The position numbers were made by a program, and so were the translations under genes. DNA of 64,000 nucleotides, from positions 72,077,634-72,141,633 of the forward strand of contig NC_133537.1 of assembly GCF_048544455.1 (NCBI RefSeq), read 5' to 3'. The notes beneath the pieces were generated by a model. That model was not told the DNA's origin, made no database searches, and worked only from the letters and a program-made list of their open reading frames with translations. Every line of letters starts with the position of its first letter. Position 1 is the first letter of the stretch. Shown here one piece after another: positions 24,250-35,380 of the stretch. This DNA comes from Silene latifolia. Taxonomy: Eukaryota > Streptophyta > Magnoliopsida > Caryophyllales > Caryophyllaceae.

Positions 24250-24262
24250 AGCTCTAATACCA
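24250..24262 (-). promoter_or_regulatory. Primer-binding site, copia A
   Basis: Minus strand TGGTATTAGAGCT resembles the initiator tRNA-Met primer site (TGGTATCAGAGC) with one change. It adjoins the LTR. The same site is at 33202-33214 in copy B. Confidence 0.7.
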
Positions 24263-24804
24263 CATAAAAGTCTATAGACCCTAATTAGACTTCTCTAATT
24301 AGGTTAACTAAATTCATTAATTTAGCTTATATTTAAGATCTATGTAACATGCATAAAATATAAAAGCATTTTAATAAAAAGTATAAGGAAATCGAATTTC
24401 CTTACATTGGTTATTGGTAAAATGGGCACAACAAGATCTCCTATCTTTGTTATTCTTGAGCTTACAATAATGGGATGATCCTCCAAGAAATCCAAATCTC
24501 CAATGTAGAAGACCTCCTTTAGATTGCAACCAAGAACTTGCCACAAATTAGTATAAGTAGTATTAACTAGATACTACAAATACAACCCTTAATAATATTA
24601 CTAACACCTTTTTAGTAATATATAAATATTACATTTAGTTACTAACTATTAGTAATGGTTTCAAATAATATTTTAGAGAGATTTTGAGAGATAAATTTTC
24701 CACACACAAAAGTTGTGTATCTAATAAAATGAGTAACAATTACTCAAGTATATGGGGGATTGGCCGGCCATATGGGTGGGTGAGGAGAAGAGTGCAATAA
24801 ATTA

Positions 24805-25730
24805 ATTTTTTTTTTTTGGTGTGAAAGAGAGGCAAAGCCCCGAAATTAACTACTAACTATTACACGAGGAGTAGTGACCCCAAAGATGTCCTCCTTAAGG
24901 ATAGGGCGGAGTTCATTAAGAAGAAGATCTAACTGCGTAATTAGAGTGCTCGACGTGACGCCCTTGTTAGCCATGAAATCAGCTGCTTTGTTGGCTTCTC
25001 GATACGTGTGTTTCCATTGAGTATCCCGTATCAACTCCTTGCACTACTTAACAAGAAACTTCAGATTATTGCTCACCAGTTGATCTTCGTTTATGAGATT
25101 GACGCAAGGAGAATTATCCATGTGAATAATAAGCTTTGATATGTTGAGAGATTTTGCTCTTTTTAAACCCGCTAGGAGAGCTAGAAGCTCCGCTTTCATG
25201 GAGGTACAAGTTCCACAAGAGAAGAAATAAGCAGTAATAAAATTCCCAGTTTCATCACGAAAGATACCTCCGCCCCCAGCTGGACCCGGATTACCTTTAG
25301 AGGCCCCATCAGTATTCAGAGGGACCACCCGTGAGGCGGGGGAAGCCAACGAATGAATATTTATGCTCTTGGGTTGCGTGGAATAGGGATGAAAATGTTG
25401 TGACGATCAAGGGCTTGTTTCGTACTGTGAAACTGCTGATAGAGAAACGCACGCGGGTCAAGGGGATTGTCATTGTCCCTTCCAAAGACAATGTTGTTAC
25501 GCCACCTCCAAATCCACCAACATGTAATAGCAAAGTACATAGGTCAATCTTCAATAGAGGACTCTATATCATTACTAGCATTTTTTGTCAACCAAGTCGA
25601 GAAATTTGAATTGAAGAAGAAAGTATTGGTGCGGCTAACACCCACCAGCTCCCAAATTTTTTTAGAAACGAAGTAGGAGCGCATCAAATGATCGACAGTC
25701 TCCTCGGCCTCGTGACAACGGGGGCACCTC
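24805..25730 (-). mobile_element. 5'-truncated LINE with zf-RVT and RNase H
   Basis: This minus-strand insertion in the copia LTR has a 13-base T run on the plus strand at 24805-24818, which is the poly-A tail. A 27-bp direct repeat flanks it (24778-24804 and 25731-25757). The unoccupied site exists once at about 33728-33757 in the outer LTR. Only the last part of the LINE ORF2 is present, as expected from incomplete reverse transcription. Confidence 0.9.
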
Positions 25731-25750
25731 GGGTGAGGAGAAGAGTGCAA
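24846..25750 (-). pseudogene. LINE ORF2 C-terminal part
   Basis: 25750-25544 reads the zinc-binding zf-RVT motif (HPRCPRCHEAEETVDHLM...). 25349-25044 reads an RNase H with NTDGASKGNPGPAGGGG (Asp), MKAELLALLAGL (Glu) and IHMDNSPCVNLI (Asp). 25034-24846 completes it with HTYREANKAADFMANKG (final His/Asp region). Frameshifts and one stop between the pieces show decay. Plant L1-type LINEs carry such an RNase H tail. Confidence 0.85.
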
Positions 25751-26469
25751 TAAATTATTAGCATGCTAGTAATAATTAGTCTCATAGAAAAGAGAAAAAG
25801 TAATTGGGAAGAACAAAAGAATAAGAGGCATGCTTGAGAATAATTATTGTGTCCAATGCCCTCTTTTTCTTCCATTTACATGACACGCCCATGCCAATAT
25901 GAGTCCATTTTGTTTTTACAATTTATCTCACAAATTGATAAAAAACTTTCATTTTATCATCTTATATGATAAAAATATTTCCCAATTATTTTCGTCTTAT
26001 AACACTCTTTTTATGTACATATACATATAATATGCACTAGCATTAATCTCATTAGTCAAGTAGTACAATTTTAGTAAATTAACAATTAATTACTAAAATC
26101 CGTCTCAATAATTTATTATTCAATTATCGCATGATTAAATAATAAATTTCGTCGGCCCGAGTTCGTAACTCGATCTCTCTAAATTAACTCAATTGACTAA
26201 CTATTAGTCAATTTATCAAAGGACTAATTAAACTGTATCTCATACAATTAATTAGATATTTATTGGGGCTCGTTCCTTTAGCTGTGACCAAAAGGGATCT
26301 GTTGATCACCGTCGTCAGACGACAATAACTTCAAACTCTAGTCAGCCAACCGTTATTGATTTACGTTAATCAACTGACATGGATTACAAAAATATAAGTA
26401 TCCCAATTATATTCCTGTAAAGAGATCTAATTTGTATACGCACTATTGTGGAGGACACTAACTCCAACA

Positions 26470-27264
26470 ATCTCCCACTTGTCCGATACAAGGTGTGCGT
26501 TACCAATTCTTTTGTCCATTTTAATCTCCCACTCAATGCAAGGTGTCTTTCAGGTCGCACTTGCACATGAACATATCGTGAGTGGTTTTTTTTATCGGGA
26601 GTGTGACTGCAAGACCGGAAAAATATACCATAGAGTACTTCCGAGCGTGGCCACGCATTTTCAGTCACAACTCCTCGAGTGGCCCTGAGATATGGTAACC
26701 CAACGTGGGTGGACAATTCCTGTATGCCCTATCTATCTTTGCTCAATGCAGATCACCATGACCCAGTGGATGCCCTTTGGCCTCCTTTCACGGCATGACC
26801 TAGGACAAAAACCAAGGTCACTCGAAAACTGCACTGACTCAGATAATAGTCTCCAGTCAAAAGAATCGACTCATAGGAATATCATAGAAGTCCCTGCCAC
26901 GACCAGGCGTCTGTAATAGAACTAAGGGACTCTATAAATGGTCACTGTCTGGCAAAGTATCATTCAGTCTGCCTATGTAATCGACCAGTCATCTCTATGA
27001 CTTCATGGCATTTAACCAACCATCGATCAACTTACAATCTAGTCACTCCGAGACGTCACCTCATTAAGTGACTAGGGACAAAATACAAAGTTCATCTTGT
27101 TCACTTGAATAGGGTTCAAGTTGTCATACAACCTATTTAGATAAACAGAGTATTGAAATTTAATCTTATTAAAAGAAAGAATTCATAAATGAAAACTTAA
27201 ACAATGAATGTAATTATCTCATGTATAAAATTGATAAAATATCCAATTATTAAATATGCATAAT
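26470..27264 (-). other. Copia B 3' untranslated region
   Basis: About 800 bases lie between RNase H and the LTR, with the polypurine tract at 26470-26480. No gene is seen. Confidence 0.6.
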
Positions 27265-27552
27265 CTAAAGAAATTCTGGTACTCGTCTCAATCCCATTGC
27301 GACGACATGACCATCATGCTTAGCCTTTGATAAAGGCTCAGTTAAAGGATTAGCAACATTATCATCTGTCCCAAACTTAAAAATGTCAATTTCCTTCCTT
27401 TCCACGTAATCTCTTATTACATGATATTTCCTTTGTATGTATCTGGATTTATTACTAGATTTGGGCTCTTTAGCTTGAAAGATAGCCCCACTATTATCAC
27501 AATACAGAGTGATAGGGTCTTCGGCTGTAGGGACTACTCCTAGTCCTTCCAT
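27265..27552 (-). pseudogene. Copia B RNase H
   Basis: Reads ITLYCDNSGAIFQAKEP and RYIQRKYHVIRDYVERKEID, the typical C-terminal copia RNase H. The N-terminal part lies in other frames at 27553-27850 (for example GVRGHTDASFQTD in a broken reading). Confidence 0.8.
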
Positions 27553-27858
27553 GAATTGCCGAATCCAAACAGCTTCTTTTGCAGCTTCCGACGCTGCCAG
27601 GTACTCAGCTTCTGTTGTAGAATTCGCAGTGATGCTTTGCTTGAAGCTCTTCCAATAAACATCTCCTCAATTCAACATAAAGACATAGTCGGATTGGGAT
27701 TTCAAATCATCCCGATCGGTTTGGAAACTAGCGTCCGTGTGACCTCTTACACGCAACTCGGTTTCTCCTCAAAACACTAAGAAGGAATCCTTAGTCCTTC
27801 TCAAGTACTTAAGGATGTTCTTTACGGCTATCCAGTGACACTCACCTGGCTTGGCTTG

Positions 27859-28681
27859 TTAACGACTCGTCATGCTCAAAGCATACGCGACGTCGGGACG
27901 GGTGCAAATCATAGCATACATGATAGACCCAACTGCGGAAGCATAAGGGATGGTCTTCATGTGTTCAATTTTTTGAGGTGTAGAGGGAGACTGTGACTTG
28001 CTCAAAATGATCCCTTGACCCATAGGAATAAAGCCTCTCTTGGAGTCCTTTATATTTAACCGATCAAGAATCTTATCAATATAAGCTTCTTGACTCAATG
28101 CTAGTATCCTCTTGGACCTATCCCTATAGATTCGGATACCCAAAATGCGTTGTGCCTCTCCCAAGTCCTTCATCTGGAAATGATTCCCTAGCCACTCCTT
28201 AACGCAAGTGAGCGTCGGCCGTCGGTACATAATTCCCAATGATCAATATGTCATCCATATATAAGATAAGGAAAGCAACTTTACTCCCACTAAACTTCAT
28301 ATATAAACAAGATTCCTCAACACTTCGAGTAAAACCATATTGTTTAATAACATGATCAAAGCGATGGTTCCAACTCTTAGATGCTTGCTTAAGACCATAG
28401 ATGGATCTATTAAGCTTACACACCTTCTTAGGGTTAGATGTATCTACAAAACCTTCACGTTGTGTCATGTACACTTCCTCTTCTAGAATCCCATTCAAGA
28501 AGGAGGTTTTGACATCCATTTGCCAAATCTCATAATCATGAAATGCGGCAACCGCTAAGATAATCCTAATGGACCGAAGCATAGCGACTTGAGCGAAGGT
28601 TTTGTCATAGTGAAGACCATGAACTTGAGTGAAACCTTTTGCCACCAATCTAGCTTTGTAAACATCTATATGTTTATCCAT
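27859..28681 (-). pseudogene. Copia B reverse transcriptase
   Basis: 28681-28199 reads YKARLVAKGFTQVHGLHYDK, WQMDVKTSFLNGILEEEVYM and the catalytic YMDDILIIGN. 28239-27859 continues with FQMKDLGEAQRILGIRIYRD and GSIMYAMICTRPDVAYAL. The change near 28215 is a frameshift. RT makes element cDNA in the particle. Confidence 0.85.
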
Positions 28682-29011
28682 GCCGAGTTCAATCTTAAAG
28701 ATCCATTTACACTAAAGGGGTCGCACTCCCTTAGGTAAATCCACTAAGTCCCATACTTGGTTCTCGTACATGGAATCCATTTTGGATTGTATGGCCTCAA
28801 GCCAATGCGCAGAGTCGGGACCAGAAACGGCCAATTTGTAGGTAGTAGGTTCGTCACTTTATAAAAGTAACAAGTCACTATTTTCCTCTTCGATGTTTCC
28901 GAGGTAACGGTCATGTGGATGACTGATTCTACCTAACTTCCTAGGAACGATTACCGTCTCAGAAGAGGAGGGAACATTATCCTCCACGTTCTCCTCCACC
29001 TCATTCTCGGT

Positions 29012-30440
29012 TTATGGCTCTTGAACTTCGTTAAGTTCAAATTTTCTCTTACTCCGTCTTTTAGAAATAAACTCTTTTTCTAGAAAGATAGCATCATGAG
29101 CCACAAACAATTTGTTCTCGTGACGGTTGTAGAAGTAATAACCACGGGTTTCCTTAGGGTATCCTACAAAAAGACATTTGTCAGATCTTGGTGTGAGTTT
29201 GTCATCAGACTTGTTCTGGACATACGCCTCGCACCCCCAAATCCTCATGAATGACAAATAGGAGACCTTCCCCTTCCATATCTCATATGGAGTCTTGTTG
29301 GCCGCTTTAGTCGGGATTCGATTTAGTGAGAATCTGCGAGGCAAGAGGGCGAAACCCCAAAATGAATCGGGAAGCTCGAGTTAGACTCATCATAGACCGA
29401 ACCATATCTAATAAAGTTCGGTTTCTCCTTTCGGCCACGCCATTTAAGTGAGGTGTGCCAGGAGAAGTCCATTGTGATATAATTCCACAATCTTTAAGGT
29501 GAGAATAAAATTCTTTGTTTAAGTATTCACCACCACAATCGGATCGTAGGGTTTTAATCTTCTTATCCAATTGGTTCTCTACTTTATGTTGAAGCACTTT
29601 GAACTTCTCAAAGGCTTCACTTTTGTGCTACATTAAGTAGACATACCCATATCTACTTAAATCATCAGTAAAAGTGATGAAGTAGTGATAACATCCTCTA
29701 GCGGTGATGGTTAATGGACCACACACATCATCGATATGTATGAGGGCCAAAACGTCACTAGCTAGTGTCCCTTTTTTCCGTAAAAGGAGCACGAGTCATC
29801 TTGCCTAAGAGACAAGATTCGCATACAACATAAGATTCGTAGTCAAATGGTTTGAGAACTTTGGATGAAACAAGTCTCTTAATGCGTCTTTCGTTTATAT
29901 GACCTAAACGACAATGCCAAAAGTAGGATTCATTAGGATCGCCCGTTTTGAGCTTCTTGCTCTCCATATGATAAACTTCGTTAACATCATTAAGAACATA
30001 AATATCTCCAATAGAAATGGTCTTGCCATAAACCAAATCGTTCAATGAAAAAGTACAACTATTGTTCTTGATCACAAAATAAAAACCATCCGCATCTAAT
30101 ACGGAGATGGAGATAATGTTCTTGGTTAAAGTTGGTACAAAATAACAATTATTCAAAAACAACTATTAACCACTAGCTAAGGTGAGTACATAAGTCCCCA
30201 CGGAAACGGCCGCTACTCTAGCTCCATTCCCCATGCGAAGATCTACATCACCCTTAGTTAGTGCTCGCAAAATCTCGGGCCCCTGCAAATGATTGCAAAG
30301 GTGAGAACCACATCCGATATCTAATACCCAAGTGGAAGTTCAAGCATAATTAACATCTATCATATAGAGAGAGGAGGAGATTATACCTATTAGCGTCACA
30401 CGCCCTTCCTTGATATCCTCCAAGTACTTGGGGAAATTTC
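29012..30440 (-). pseudogene. Copia B protease to integrase
   Basis: The layout is the same as copy A. 30162-29758 is the pre-integrase zinc region. 29597-29307 is the integrase core with TLRSDCGGEY and NGVAERRNRTLLDM. The frame changes near 29375, and 29344-29012 is the distal part. The protease stop seen in copy A is also here (about 30349), so it predates the duplication. Confidence 0.8.
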
Positions 30441-30444
30441 TCCT

Positions 30445-31281
30445 CTAATGCCCTTTGCCATTCCAATGAAAGCATTCAGCATCGGATGATGTGCCAACTT
30501 TTGACTTGGGCTTGCCATTCACAATAGCTTTGCCCTTTCCCTTGCTTAGTTTCTTGCCTTGTTTCTTGAATTGGGATTTTTCCTTCCCTTTCCCCTTCTT
30601 AGCTCCAATAGACATGTTCTTCAATCTCATTGAAAGAACATTTGGTCACTCCCACTAGCTTCCATATCTCTCTCCGCTTGGGTGAGGAGTGCATGAAGTT
30701 CATGGTAACTCTTATCCATGTTATTCATGTTGTAGTTCACCCTAAAGTGGGCGAACTTGTTGGAAAGCGAGTGGAGAATGCGATCCACCGCAAGTGTTTG
30801 GAATGTTACACCCTAGACGCTATAGGGTGTTGATATGTTCAACCATCTTAAGGACATGAGGACCAACCTTTTGACCCTTCTCAAGCTTATCTTCGAAAAA
30901 GCGTACCGCCGCTTCGTATTGGCGGATTTTAGGCGTTTGTGAAAACATTGTAGTCATGCGAGTGAATATCTCGTATGCATTTAGAGAAATGCATTGAAGC
31001 TTGAGTTTTGAGGATATCGACCATATCAGGACATTCTTAACATCGTTGGACACTCTTATATAGTCATCATAGGTGGTTCGTACCGCCGTAGTAGCCCTTG
31101 GTCCGGGCTCGGTGGGAGGGGGATAGGTCAAGTAAACGATCACGTTATCGGATAACGCGACGCTCTTAATAGTAGATTCCCATTCAACAAAATTGCTTCC
31201 GTCATCTTTTAAAGTACATTTGTCCATTACGGACCTTAGCCAAGAATCGTTTCCTAGTGGAGTAGTGGAAGAAGATGTCAT
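30445..31281 (-). pseudogene. Copia B gag
   Basis: It starts at ATG 31281 and is longer in frame than copy A (153 codons), through SQTPKIRQYEAAVRFFEDKL, then stops at 30820. The knuckle region at 30630-30445 shows CFHWNGKGH as in copy A. The intact frame at 30905 shows that copy B keeps the older state there. Confidence 0.8.
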
Positions 31282-33214
31282 TGCGAATTATGAAGCTACA
31301 ACAAAATTAGGAAATATTTAAACATTCATTGTTGTAATAATATATTTGTAAAACAATTTTTATCAAGTTTTAGCATTTATATAATGATCCCTCACGAAAT
31401 TATATAAATGATTCCGAGACCCGCTTCTTAGATAAAATGAACATGTTATGCCATCTTTTATGTAAAATAACGGTAAGTCACCGTTAGACTAATTCTACTT
31501 TAGAACTCTCGGTTGACGAATTTCAACTAAATCCATCCTCTAGCCCCGGAACAACTCTTATCCCGTTGAGTCCAACCCAATTTTCGCATGTGATCTCATC
31601 ACCCTACTTACCCGAGGTAAAAAGAGTCAAAGTTGTGGTTCCCCAAACGAACACGGGATTCATAGGTGTTACTAGTTGGTACGGCTAATCTCAATTATTT
31701 TAAATGTGATAGATTTTGTCAATTTAGTTATAAATTCCCTATAAGTGAACTAAGTCGACGAATGTAAATAACCGTGAATCGACAATCGAATAATAAAATG
31801 CATGTGAGTGGCAATTTTGGCATGAGCGAAAAATAAAAGCAAGCAAGCAAATAAATAATCCTAGTATGGCCACCTAGTTAATAAAAATAACTAGAATATT
31901 ACAAGGAAACCAACTCCTTGGTCCCTTGCCTCTTCATTGGAACACCTTCCAAAAATGGCTTCATCTTGTGGGATTTGGAACTCCTTTCCAAAAATAACAC
32001 CGTCCCGAGGAAATTTCGTCTTATGGAAACGCCCGTAATAAAAACTACTATAAACAAATTACATAGCAATTCCTATTATACATTAATTAAAAGAAAATAA
32101 ATGAAATCTATTAATTAATTACAAACCGACGATACGAGATCGTATTTAAATTACAAACAAATCGTTATTCCCATTCATTACGGGTAATAACGATTAAAAA
32201 ATAACTAGACCATACTAGGTACAAATTATAAAAATACTTTAAATAAATGACATTCATTCATTCAACATAAATAAAATGCTTGAAATGCTATAAAAATGCC
32301 AAAATCGCCCCTAGCACAATCATAAGTATCTAGCTCGGTTTTGTGGACTTAATCGATTTTTTAACCGTTTAAAAATCAATAATCAATGCTTAAAATATGT
32401 TTAAGCTCAAACTAATTATCTAAACTATTTTAGAACTAAAACATTAGTCTTCACTAATTTGTTGATAATTAATTAGTTTGAATTGATATTATTTGCTAAT
32501 TATATCGGTTTTAACATAACATCTACGAAATAATTCAAAATAATTATAACCATTATAAAATTTTGAAAATAAAAATTTTGTATATTATGAAACATATCCA
32601 GGGACCCAAAAAGTCTAAATTTTCCAAAAAAATTCAAATAAAATTTTGAGAATTAAAATATCCATATTTATCGGTTTATATCTTTATAAAAACCAAAAAA
32701 ATATCAAAAAGGGGTGAAATCAATTTTTAAATTTCACTTTTAAACTTTTAAAAAATATTTTTGAATATAAAAAAATTTCTCATACTCAAAAAATGTCGTT
32801 CCACATTTTGAACATAATAATCCCATTTTATCGACCTTTTAACCATTGAAAATCAATAATCATGCAAAACTCAATAACAAATTACGAAATTTTACATACT
32901 CTATGTAAAACATGCATGTGGGATCACATAAAATTTTCATGGCCAGAATCAACATGAAACTATTTTTAGTTAACCTTTTAACCAAAATACGGTAATATTG
33001 ACTTGGTTTTATATAAAAATGATAATAATTAGCAAACTAACTCCAAAAATTACCAAATTTGACCACAACCATTTTACGATCAGTAGGTATACATGTCCCA
33101 AAATTTTTGTGCTAAAACAAATTTTAACACAATTTGTGATTTTTCCAAATTATCTCATAATTCGTTAAAATGCCTAAAATTGACAAGCATGATACAAGCC
33201 TAAGCTCTAATACC

Positions 33215-34470
33215 ACATAAAAGTCCATAGACCCTAATTAGACTTCTCTAATTAGGTTAACTAAATTCATTAATTTAGCTTATATTTAAGATCTATGTAA
33301 CATGCATAAAATATAAAAGCATTTTAATAAAAAGTATAAGGAAATCGAATTTCCTTACATTGGTTATTGGTAAAATGGGCACAACAAGATCTCCTATCTT
33401 TGTTATTCTTGAGCTTACAATAATGGGATGATCCTCCAAGAAATCCAAATCTCCAATGTAGAAGACCTCTTTTAGATTGCACCCAAGAATTTGCCACAAA
33501 TTAGTATAAGTAGTATTAACTAGATACTACAAATACAACCCTTAATAATATTACTAACACCTTTTTAGTTATATATAAATATTAGATTTAGTTACTAACT
33601 ATTAGTAATGGTTTCTAATAATATTTTAGAGAGATTTTGAGAGGGAAATTTTCCACACACGCAAAAGTTGTGTATCTAATAAAATGAGTAACAATTACTC
33701 ATGTATATGGGGGGTTGGCCGGCCATATGAGTGGGTGAGGAGAAGAGTGCAATAAATTATTAGCATGCTAGTAATAATTAGTCTCATAGAATAGAGAAAA
33801 AGTAATTGAGAAGAACAAAAGAATAAGAGGCATGTTTGAGAATAATTATTGTGTCCAATGCCCTCTTTTCTTCCATTTACACGACAAACCGATGCCAATA
33901 TGGGTCCATTTTGTTTTTACAATTTGTCTCACAAATTGATATAAAACTTTCATTTTATCATCTTATATGATAAAAATGTTTCCCAATTATTTTCGTCTTA
34001 TAACACTCTTTTTATGTACATATACATATAATATGCACTAGCATTAATCTCATTAGTCAAGTAATACAATTTTAGTAAATTAATAATTAATTACTAAAAC
34101 TCGTCTCAATAATTTATTATTCAATTATCGCATGATTAAATAATAAATGCCGTCGGCCCGAGTTCGTAACTCGATCTCTCTAAATTAACTCAATTGACTA
34201 ACTATTAGTCAGTTTATCAAGTAACTAATTAAACTGTATCTCATATAATTAATTAGATATTTATTAGGGCTCGTTCCTTTAGGTGTGACCGAAAGGGGTC
34301 AGTTGATCATCGCAGTCAAACGACAATAACGTCAAACTCTAGTCAGCCAACCGTTATTGATTTACGTTAATCAACTGACATGGATTACAAAAATATAAAT
34401 ATCACAATTATATTCCTGTAATGAGATTTAATTTGTATACGCACTACTGTGGAGGACACTAACTCCAACA
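33215..34470 (-). repeat. Outer (5') LTR of copia B
   Basis: It starts TGTTGGAGTTAGTGTCC at 34470 on the minus strand and ends at the primer site. It holds the LINE-free target site near 33728-33757. To its right the sequence is chromovirus leader. Confidence 0.85.
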
Positions 34471-35251
34471 CTTAGGGCACTCGGTCGAGTGCAACTCCAC
34501 TCGGTCTAGCGACAGGTTACTCGATCGAGTTGAAATCTTTCAGAAGTTTTCCAGTTTCTTGAATTTGCCCACTCGGTCGAGTGACAGGCCCACTCGGTCG
34601 AGTGATCTGTTCACTCGATCGAGTGACTCGTCCACTCGGTCGAGTGACTGGTCAACTCGTTCAAGTACTACTCTACTCGATTGGGTTTGGCCTCACACTC
34701 ATTAACTTTGGTACATTACTCTCATAATCATAACTATTCTACCACTAACCATCATCATTCATGCTTTAACAACGACACTAGCAAGCTCAAATACGCATAT
34801 GATATCTACATGCCAAGATTCGGAACGAACAACCCTCATATCGACACACACTAATCATATCTACGATATACTACTCACATGAGTCCATTTATCCATCCAC
34901 CACATGTTATCACATTCTACACAAACGATTCTATCATACTATAAACTTATTACGAGTCACAGAACACATGTATTCATACCACTTTCACTAATGATCATAT
35001 CTCATGCCATATTCAAATACACACTAAAACCATAACACATATGCATTCACATCACGATTCACGTAACGTTTTCCATACTCCTAGCCACCCACGTAGTGAC
35101 CAACTAAGACGATAGGCACTAGCTTTGGCATGAGGGCGCCTACTCATCCAAAACTGATCTCCTATGGTACTCATGTCGGGTTCATTATTTTACTTAGACT
35201 CTCCTAGATTCATTTTTGGTTCATTGGTTTTAGGTTCCAAAATCGTCGCTC
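34471..35251 (-). other. Chromovirus leader fragment with CTCGRTCGAG repeats
   Basis: Internal sequence of a minus-strand chromovirus lies between its primer site and the copia insertion. 34478-34690 holds about ten CACTCGGTCGAGTG-like palindromes, alternating with ACTCGATCGAGT. No reading frame is found. Confidence 0.55.
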
Positions 35252-35263
35252 TGATACCACTTT
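35252..35263 (-). promoter_or_regulatory. Primer-binding site of the second chromovirus
   Basis: Minus strand TGGTATCAGAGC, the perfect plant initiator tRNA-Met primer site, lies a few bases after an LTR end GTGTTACA. Confidence 0.8.
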
Positions 35264-35380
35264 GTAACACTCCAATTATCCGGCCAAGATAATTGAAGCA
35301 TTACCATCTTGGTTTCCCGAGGTAGTGTTTCAAAACTTCAATCAAAGAATATTTTATCAATGTAGTGTTTAATGAATTAC

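Larger units (their letters stand above)
19926..24262 (-). mobile_element. Copia copy A: internal region, 3' truncated
   Basis: This minus-strand copia interior has its primer site at 24250-24262 and gag at the high-coordinate side. It ends abruptly at about 19931, inside or just after integrase, so RT and RNase H are missing. It aligns without large gaps to copy B (28879-33214, offset about 8947) with only a handful of differences visible. These include 21958 versus 30905, 20388 versus 29335 and 20425 versus 29372. Confidence 0.85.
24263..26469 (-). repeat. LTR shared by copia A (5') and copia B (3'), carrying a LINE
   Basis: On the minus strand it starts TGTTGGAGTTAGTGTCC at 26469, directly after copy B's polypurine tract (AAGTGGGAGAT, 26470-26480). 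It ends at 24263, directly before copy A's primer site. One LTR thus serves as 3' LTR of B and 5' LTR of A. Without the LINE it is about 1.25 kb, as long as the outer LTR (33215-34470). It differs from the outer LTR at many scattered positions, far more than the two interiors differ from each other. Confidence 0.85.
26470..33214 (-). mobile_element. Copia copy B: complete internal region
   Basis: The full minus-strand interior runs from primer site (33202-33214) to polypurine tract, in the order gag, protease, integrase, RT, RNase H. That order (integrase before RT) defines Ty1/copia. The lineage is not resolved by eye. It has LTRs on both sides (33215-34470 and 24263-26469). Stops and frameshifts are present in every gene. 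Confidence 0.9.

Noticed and set aside
25684..25875. Small hydrophobic minus-strand open frame at the copia LTR
   Set aside because: Spans the LINE target duplication and LTR sequence; the equivalent at 33695-33898 reads differently at its end.
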